From assembly GCA_964599885.1 (NCBI GenBank), contig CAZRHH010000003.1, forward strand, positions 1-64,000: 64,000 nucleotides of DNA. Direction: 5' to 3'. Below the pieces are notes generated by a model. That model was not told the DNA's origin, made no database searches, and worked only from the letters and a program-made list of their open reading frames with translations. Below are positions 59,216 through 64,000 of the stretch, piece after piece; within the stretch, counting starts at the first letter, position 1; each line of letters starts with the position of its first letter. Position numbers and translations under genes: made by a program. This DNA is from CAZRHH01 sp964599885 (GTDB taxonomy: Bacteria > Chloroflexota > Dehalococcoidia > DSTF01 > JACRBR01).

Positions 59216-60345
59216 GTCACGACGTGCGTCCGGATCCGGATGCGATCCTCGCCCGAGTGCAGCGCGAAGAATCGGCGCGTTCGGGCCGCGGCACCCTGCG
59301 CGTCTACCTGGGCGCCTTTGCCGGCGTTGGTAAAACCTACGCGATGCTGAGCGAGGCACGGCGCCGCAGCAGCTACGGCGAAGATGTCGTCGTCGGATTC
59401 GTCGAGACGCATGGCCGGAAGCAGACCGCGGTGATGCTGGAAGGTCTCGAAGTCATCCCACGCAAGCGCATCGAATATCGCGGCGTCGCCGTCGAGGAGA
59501 TGGATGTTGAAGCGATCCTCCGTCGCCGGCCGGCCGTGTGCCTGGTCGACGAGCTGGCACACACAAACGCACCCGGCTCCGAACGGGAGAAACGGTACGA
59601 AGACGTCGAGGTCTTGCTCGACGCGAGCATCAATATTGTCTCGACGTTGAACGTCCAGCACCTGGAGAGCCTAAACGACACCGTCCACTCACTGACCGGC
59701 GTCAGGGTGCGCGAGACGATACCTGACTCCGTGACCGACGAGGCCGACGAACTGATTCTCATCGATCTCTCTCCGGAGGGCGCGCGGGCGCGCATGGAGC
59801 ACGGGCACATCTATCCCTCGGACCAGGCACGCGCTGCCCTCGAGAGCTTCTTCCGTCCCGAGAACCTCGCGGCACTGCGGGAGATCGCGCTGAGGCGGAC
59901 GGCACAGGAGGTCGACGAACAGCTCGACACGTACATGCGCGAGCTGACCCATCATCGGCCCGACGTCGATGAGCACGTGCTTGTTTTCGTCGACGCCTCT
60001 CCATCTTCGCAGGCGCTCATCCGGCGGGGCTGGCGTATCGCCCAGGGTCTTCGCGCCGACCTGATGGTGGTTTACGTCCGGCAGGAGATGAGCGAGTCGG
60101 AACAGCGCGACCTTGCCCGCACATTGGAGCTGGCTGAGGACCTGAACGCGCGCGTAGTCCCGCTCCAGGGCGAGGACGCCATAGCGGCGCTCACCGCCTT
60201 CATCAAAGCCCAACGCGTCAACCATGTTGTGCTCGCGCATCGCAAGCGGGGGCTGCTCGCACGGCTGGCGCGGCGTTCGCTCGCGGATCAACTCATGTTT
60301 GACGTGCCGGACGTCGAACTCCATCTCACAGCGAGCGGGGAGTAA
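59212..60345 (+). CDS. KdpD N-terminal sensor domain plus Usp domain, separate gene
   Basis: 377 residues. The KdpD N-terminal signature is complete: LRVYLGAFAGVGKTYAML (Walker A-like), GFVETHGRKQT, CLVDELAHTNAPGS, and INIVSTLNVQHLESLNDTV, followed from about residue 255 by a universal-stress-protein fold (HVLVFVDASPSSQALIRRGWRIAQG, HVVLAHRKRG). Known KdpD uses this part for K+ and c-di-AMP sensing. It is detached from the kinase half, with three genes between them, and precedes a KimA-like transporter by 6 bases. Confidence 0.9.
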   Translation: MSHDVRPDPDAILARVQREESARSGRGTLRVYLGAFAGVGKTYAMLSEARRRSSYGEDVVVGFVETHGRKQTAVMLEGLEVIPRKRIEYRGVAVEEMDVEAILRRRPAVCLVDELAHTNAPGSEREKRYEDVEVLLDASINIVSTLNVQHLESLNDTVHSLTGVRVRETIPDSVTDEADELILIDLSPEGARARMEHGHIYPSDQARAALESFFRPENLAALREIALRRTAQEVDEQLDTYMRELTHHRPDVDEHVLVFVDASPSSQALIRRGWRIAQGLRADLMVVYVRQEMSESEQRDLARTLELAEDLNARVVPLQGEDAIAALTAFIKAQRVNHVVLAHRKRGLLARLARRSLADQLMFDVPDVELHLTASGE

Positions 60346-60351
60346 CTTCGG

Positions 60352-62439
60352 ATGCCCAATGACCCTCGGGAGCCGGAACAGGACGACGAGCCGAGCAGGC
60401 TGCGCCTCTCCCGCAAGAATCGCGCGCCCGATTTGGAACCGACGGAGATCGTGCGCGGGGCCAAGCGGGGATCGCGCTACGCGCGGCGCGTCCGCGCGGC
60501 GGAGCGGCGCTTTGAACGGGGACCGGACGAGGGCACCGTGCGCGCCACCTCCGTCGCGACCGCGCCCCGCACGCGGGGCCAGCGGCTCTGGCGCGGGGCA
60601 CGGCGTGTCTTCGTCGGCTCGCCGATTGCGTCAGAGGAAGCGGATGAGCAGAAGCTGCCGAAATGGAAGGCGCTCGCCGTGTTCTCGTCGGACGTGCTCT
60701 CATCGAGCGCGTACGCGACCGACGAGATCCTGTTGGTGCTCGCGGCTGCAGGCGCGGGCGCGCTGGCCGGCCTCTATTCCATCGAGATCGCGCTGGCGAT
60801 CGTACTGCTGCTCGCTATTGTCACCTTCTCATATCGCCAGACGATAAAGGCCTACCCGAACGGCGGTGGAGCTTACATCGTCGCGAGGGAGAACCTCGGC
60901 AACGCTGCCGGACTGAGCGCGGCAGCCGCCCTTGCCGTCGACTATGTGCTCACCGTCTCCGTCTCGATCGCGGCAGGTGTGCTCGCCATCACCTCGGCGT
61001 TTCCCGAGCTTCACAACTACGCGATCGAGATCGCCATTGGCGTCGTGGCCATCATCACGCTCCTGAACCTCCGGGGACTCCGCGAGTCAGCGACCATCTT
61101 CGCGTTGCCAACGTACGCGTTCATCGTTTCGATCGTGTTGCTGCTCATCGTCGGCTTCATCCGTCTCGTCCTCGACCCGGGTCTCCAGGCGGAGATCCCG
61201 GAGTCCGTGCACCCGGTCGGCACATCAAGCCTGACGATATTTCTCGTATTGAGGGCGTTTGCGTCGGGGTGCGCGGCGCTCACCGGCACGGAAGCGATCT
61301 CCAACGGCGTGCCGGCATTTCGCAAGCCGGAGTCACGAAACGCCTCGATCACGCTGGTCTGGATGGGCGTGATCCTGGGCACGTTTTTCCTCGGCATCAC
61401 CGTCCTCGCGCACGAGTTCGGTGTGCATCACGCCGACGAGATCTCGGTCCCGGCGCAGATCGCGAAGACGGTGTTCGGGGAGACGCCGATGTTCTACTTC
61501 ATCCAGGCATCGACGGCGCTTATCCTGCTGCTGGCTGCGAATACGAGCTACGCGGACTTCCCTCGCCTGGGGTCCATCCTCGCGAAGGACCGCTTTCTGC
61601 CGCATCAGTTCACGTTCCGCGGCGACCGCCTGGCGTTTTCGCACGGGATCATCGTGCTCGGCGTGTCGTCATCGTTCCTACTCTTCGCTTTCAACGCAGA
61701 TGTCGACGAGCTCATCCCGCTATACGCGTTCGGTGTCTTTGTGTCGTTCACCCTGTCGCAGGGGGGCATGGTGGTCCACTGGCTGCGGTTGCGGGAACCG
61801 GGATGGCGACGCAGCATGTTGATCAGCGCGGCGGGCGCAACGGCGACGGCGGTCGTCGCGGCGATCGTCGGCAGCACGAAGTTCGGCGAAGGCGCCTGGA
61901 TCAGCATGGTCGCAATGTTCTTCCTGGCGATGTTCTTCCTCGCGATTCACACACACTTCGCGACTGTCGAACGCGCGCTCACGCTCCCACAAGACCCGCT
62001 GTCAGGGAGTGGTGGGAGTCGCAGACACGTCGTCATCGTGCCGGTGGAAGAGTTGAACCGCGCTGTAGTACAGACCGTCAACTACGCAAGGGCGATCTCA
62101 GCAAACGTGACCGCGCTCCACGTCACCGATGATCCGGAAGCCGGTAACGAGCTGCGACGGGAATGGGAGCAGATCATACTGGACGTGCCGCTGCTGATCA
62201 TCGACTCGCCGTACCGGTCGTTCGTGGCGCCGGTCGTCGCGTATATCGATGCGATCGGCAAATCAGAAGCCGACCCGTACGTCACAGTCGTGTTACCCGA
62301 GTTCCGCACGCCGTGGCCCTGGCAGCGCTGGCTGCACAACCAGTCAGCGCGGCGCCTGCAGGCAGCGCTTTTGGAGCGGCCGAACACGGCGGTCTGCGAG
62401 TTCCCATTTCACCTCGTGCCACCCGAAGAAGAGGACTGA
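60352..62439 (+). CDS. KimA-like potassium importer (APC superfamily)
   Basis: 695 residues. After a charged 100-residue N-terminus, 12 predicted helices follow the KimA (YdaO) sequence closely: KWKALAVFSSDVLSSSAYATDEILLVL, FSYRQTIKAYPNGGGAYIVARENLG, SGCAALTGTEAISNGVPAFRKPESRNA and AANTSYADFPRLGS. The C-terminal cytoplasmic part (VVIVPVEELNRAVVQTVNYAR, SPYRSFVAPV, HNQSARRLQAALL) matches the KimA regulatory domain. KimA is a high-affinity K+/H+ symporter inhibited by c-di-AMP in Bacillus. Operon position after KdpD/E-type genes supports K+ uptake. Confidence 0.88.
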   Translation: MPNDPREPEQDDEPSRLRLSRKNRAPDLEPTEIVRGAKRGSRYARRVRAAERRFERGPDEGTVRATSVATAPRTRGQRLWRGARRVFVGSPIASEEADEQKLPKWKALAVFSSDVLSSSAYATDEILLVLAAAGAGALAGLYSIEIALAIVLLLAIVTFSYRQTIKAYPNGGGAYIVARENLGNAAGLSAAAALAVDYVLTVSVSIAAGVLAITSAFPELHNYAIEIAIGVVAIITLLNLRGLRESATIFALPTYAFIVSIVLLLIVGFIRLVLDPGLQAEIPESVHPVGTSSLTIFLVLRAFASGCAALTGTEAISNGVPAFRKPESRNASITLVWMGVILGTFFLGITVLAHEFGVHHADEISVPAQIAKTVFGETPMFYFIQASTALILLLAANTSYADFPRLGSILAKDRFLPHQFTFRGDRLAFSHGIIVLGVSSSFLLFAFNADVDELIPLYAFGVFVSFTLSQGGMVVHWLRLREPGWRRSMLISAAGATATAVVAAIVGSTKFGEGAWISMVAMFFLAMFFLAIHTHFATVERALTLPQDPLSGSGGSRRHVVIVPVEELNRAVVQTVNYARAISANVTALHVTDDPEAGNELRREWEQIILDVPLLIIDSPYRSFVAPVVAYIDAIGKSEADPYVTVVLPEFRTPWPWQRWLHNQSARRLQAALLERPNTAVCEFPFHLVPPEEED

Positions 62440-62655
62440 ACTCGCGCCGAAGGATTGGCGATGTGACGCAGGGCGCACTGTTCACGACCGGCGGTTCAGC
62501 GAACCGCAGGTCAGGGCGCAGCTCCCTTCCTAAACTGACGCTCGAGCGATCGACGCTGCGCGCTAGTTCGGCGAGTTGCTCTGCGCGGAGTTGACCTACG
62601 TCCGATCCTGCTACGATTCCATCGAACATTACCGGCGCGCGCGCGGAGGCCCGCC

Positions 62656-63498
62656 ATGTGCATCCCAGAATCGGCCGGGCTCAAGATCCTTCGGGCGCGT
62701 GAGGTCCTAACGGATCTCCAAACTCGCGTGGATAAGTACGTCGCGCTTGAGCCGTTTAGTGTCGTCTACACAACACCCCCTGACAATCCGGGAACGCACG
62801 TCTTCACTTTCGAGGTCAGGGAGCCTCTGCCTCCATTCGGCCTATTGGTCGGCGACGTCGTACATTGCCTTCGCTCGGCACTCGACCAGATTGCTTACGC
62901 CTTGGCAAACAGACCTGAGAGGCAAATCTACTTCCCGATTTCTAACTCCGATCCGACCAAGCTGACTGCGAAGCAACGAGCGAGTTGGCGCGATCGCCTC
63001 TCAATATTTCCCGCCGAGGCTCGCCAGGCAATCGAGGATCTTCAGCCGTTTAGAGGCCTCGGGACGGAAGATCCCTTGTGGCGGATTCATGAACTTGATC
63101 GCGTAGACAAGCACCAGCTGATTCCAACAGTGCTCCCCATCGTCAAACTCGGGGTGAAGTACGATCCGGTGCAGCATGCAACGCTGCCGGAAGATTTTCG
63201 TATAGCGGAAGGTTTTCTGGGCTACCATCCACGCGACGGAAGCACCATCGCAATCCAGATTAAAGGAGGTCTCGATCTTCCCGCTCCACCAAGGTTCTCG
63301 GGTGAGATTGGGTTCGAGTGGGAGGGAGGTCATCTCGTTCGAATTAGCGTTGTCAGCGCCCTCTGCGACTACATGGCGGACGAAGTACAGCCGAAGTTCG
63401 CGCGGCTGTTCGGTCAACAATTGGCGCAGCCCACCCGTCCAACTAGCCAGATTCTAATGAGGTATGGCTACGACGGTCCCAGCGCCCCTGCCGAATAG
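62656..63498 (+). CDS. conserved hypothetical protein (SALDQIAYALA type)
   Basis: 280 residues, lower G+C than the operon before it. A motif VGDVVHCLRSALDQIAYALA (about residues 70-90) characterises a widespread uncharacterised family whose members are predicted soluble and mostly beta. DPLWRIHELDRVDKHQLIPTVLP follows. The three-copy 91-bp repeat begins about 40 bases downstream of the stop, the same position as after the AlbA_2 gene. Confidence 0.72.
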   Translation: MCIPESAGLKILRAREVLTDLQTRVDKYVALEPFSVVYTTPPDNPGTHVFTFEVREPLPPFGLLVGDVVHCLRSALDQIAYALANRPERQIYFPISNSDPTKLTAKQRASWRDRLSIFPAEARQAIEDLQPFRGLGTEDPLWRIHELDRVDKHQLIPTVLPIVKLGVKYDPVQHATLPEDFRIAEGFLGYHPRDGSTIAIQIKGGLDLPAPPRFSGEIGFEWEGGHLVRISVVSALCDYMADEVQPKFARLFGQQLAQPTRPTSQILMRYGYDGPSAPAE

Positions 63499-63539
63499 CG
63501 CCGAGCGATTTTGCGCCTGCTGCCAGCGGACGTCGTGCC

Positions 63540-63815
63540 GTGGCAGCAGCGTTCCTCCGAAGCAGATGCTCGCCAATTCCGATCCTAAACCGGATGAAAT
63601 TGCGCGTGCTGACAAAGCAGAGGGTCGCGACGGGCACCAGCGTTCCTCCGAAGCAGATGCTCGCCAAATCCGATCCTAAACCGGGCGAAATTGCGCGTGC
63701 TGACAAAGCATAGGGTCGCGACAGGCACCAGCGTTCCTCCGAAGCAGATGCTCGCCAAATCCGATCTTAGAACGGGCAATATCGGCCGCGCTGCGTAAGC
63801 AGAGGATCGCCGCCG
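63540..63815 (+). repeat. 91-bp tandem repeat array, three copies (second locus)
   Basis: Units start at about 63556, 63647 and 63738 (spacing exactly 91) with TCCGAAGCAGATGCTCGCCAA, GATCCTAAACCGGG, GCGTGCTGACAAAGCA and GGGTCGCGAC(A/G)GGCACCAGCGT. The third copy decays after GATCTTAGA. It is the same family as the array at 55.5 kb, 8 kb away, in the same orientation. Confidence 0.87.
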
Positions 63816-64000
63816 TGCACGATTGTGCATTCGAACTAATGCCCAACCGCCTCTTCGTAGATTGACCGGCGACTCGCGCAACCGCCGGTCACGGCGGACT
63901 GCAAGGAAAGACCTCCGTCGTCAGTCGATGGGCTGTCTCGCGAACGATGCCGGCTCGCCCGCTCAGCAGCCATCCTGGCGAGGGTGACGGAGCTGGACGC
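63816..64000. other. right edge, no gene identified
   Basis: An ACCGGCG...CGCCGGT inverted repeat lies at about 63865-63890. The last 100 bases are G+C-rich again; an ATG at about 63929 could start a gene cut off by the window edge, but nothing supports it. Confidence 0.4.

Noticed and set aside
60663..62132. 489-codon plus-strand frame inside the KimA-like gene
   Set aside because: Arg/His-rich +2 frame; KimA motifs are in the other frame.
63540..63815. Integron attC sites
   Set aside because: Length and position behind genes would fit, but no RYYYAAC/GTTRRRY box pair can be seen and there is no integrase.

Overview
The window is a high-GC bacterial chromosome segment (spot counts of single 60-base lines give about 68% G+C in core genes and 55-58% in several inserted stretches). 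The core content (RecJ, MreB, dGTPase-like protein, soluble NAD formate dehydrogenase, tandem class III CoA-transferases, secreted proteins with dockerin-like tails) together with dense palindromic interspersed repeats suggests a Chloroflexota-type environmental bacterium; this taxonomic guess is an inference and no rRNA or other decisive marker is present.

Layout. 1-7.5 kb: 3' part of recJ, three small uncharacterised genes, a lipoprotein, mreB, a secreted alpha/beta hydrolase and a thiamine-diphosphate enzyme. 7.6-10 kb: a compact lower-GC cassette of four related small winged-helix proteins and one PD-(D/E)XK nuclease-like protein. 10-37.4 kb: core metabolism and envelope (DUF1028 Ntn-hydrolase, SDR, Dph6-like ATPase, two secreted proteins sharing one C-terminal module, twin helix-turn-helix genes, dgt, formate dehydrogenase, ArsR-AHSA1 pair, nitronate monooxygenase, CoA-transferases, a broken GNAT, two 21-residue hydrophobic peptides, CsbD, PRC-barrel and LapA proteins, acyl-ACP desaturase-like protein, cNMP-patatin plus ABC exporter). 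37.5 kb: tRNA-Gly(CCC).

37.6-55.7 kb is a genomic island directly after the tRNA. It carries (i) a tightly coupled operon of a 105-residue protein, a PfkB-nucleoside deoxyribosyltransferase fusion, a short QueC-like enzyme, a SagB-like flavin oxidoreductase and an OGG-like DNA glycosylase, facing a convergent QueE; (ii) a ubiquitin-like conjugation operon (Ubl, E2-like protein without cysteine, JAB-E1 fusion); (iii) a type I restriction-modification operon with an extra half specificity subunit, a SIR2-like DUF4917 protein and a YgjP-like metalloprotease, whose hsdS has an apparent frameshift; and (iv) an AlbA_2 (Schlafen-like) protein. The island is bracketed by oppositely oriented copies of a repeat whose parts match the anticodon arm of the tRNA; on the right it forms a three-copy 91-bp tandem array.

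55.9-62.4 kb is a potassium-homeostasis operon: KdpD split into separate C-terminal kinase and N-terminal sensor genes, KdpE, two receiver-like proteins and a KimA-like K+ importer. A hypothetical gene and a second three-copy 91-bp array follow at the right end.

The best candidates for an undescribed system are the deazaguanine/deoxyribosyltransferase/glycosylase operon, the cysteine-less ubiquitin-like operon, and the four-winged-helix plus nuclease cassette.
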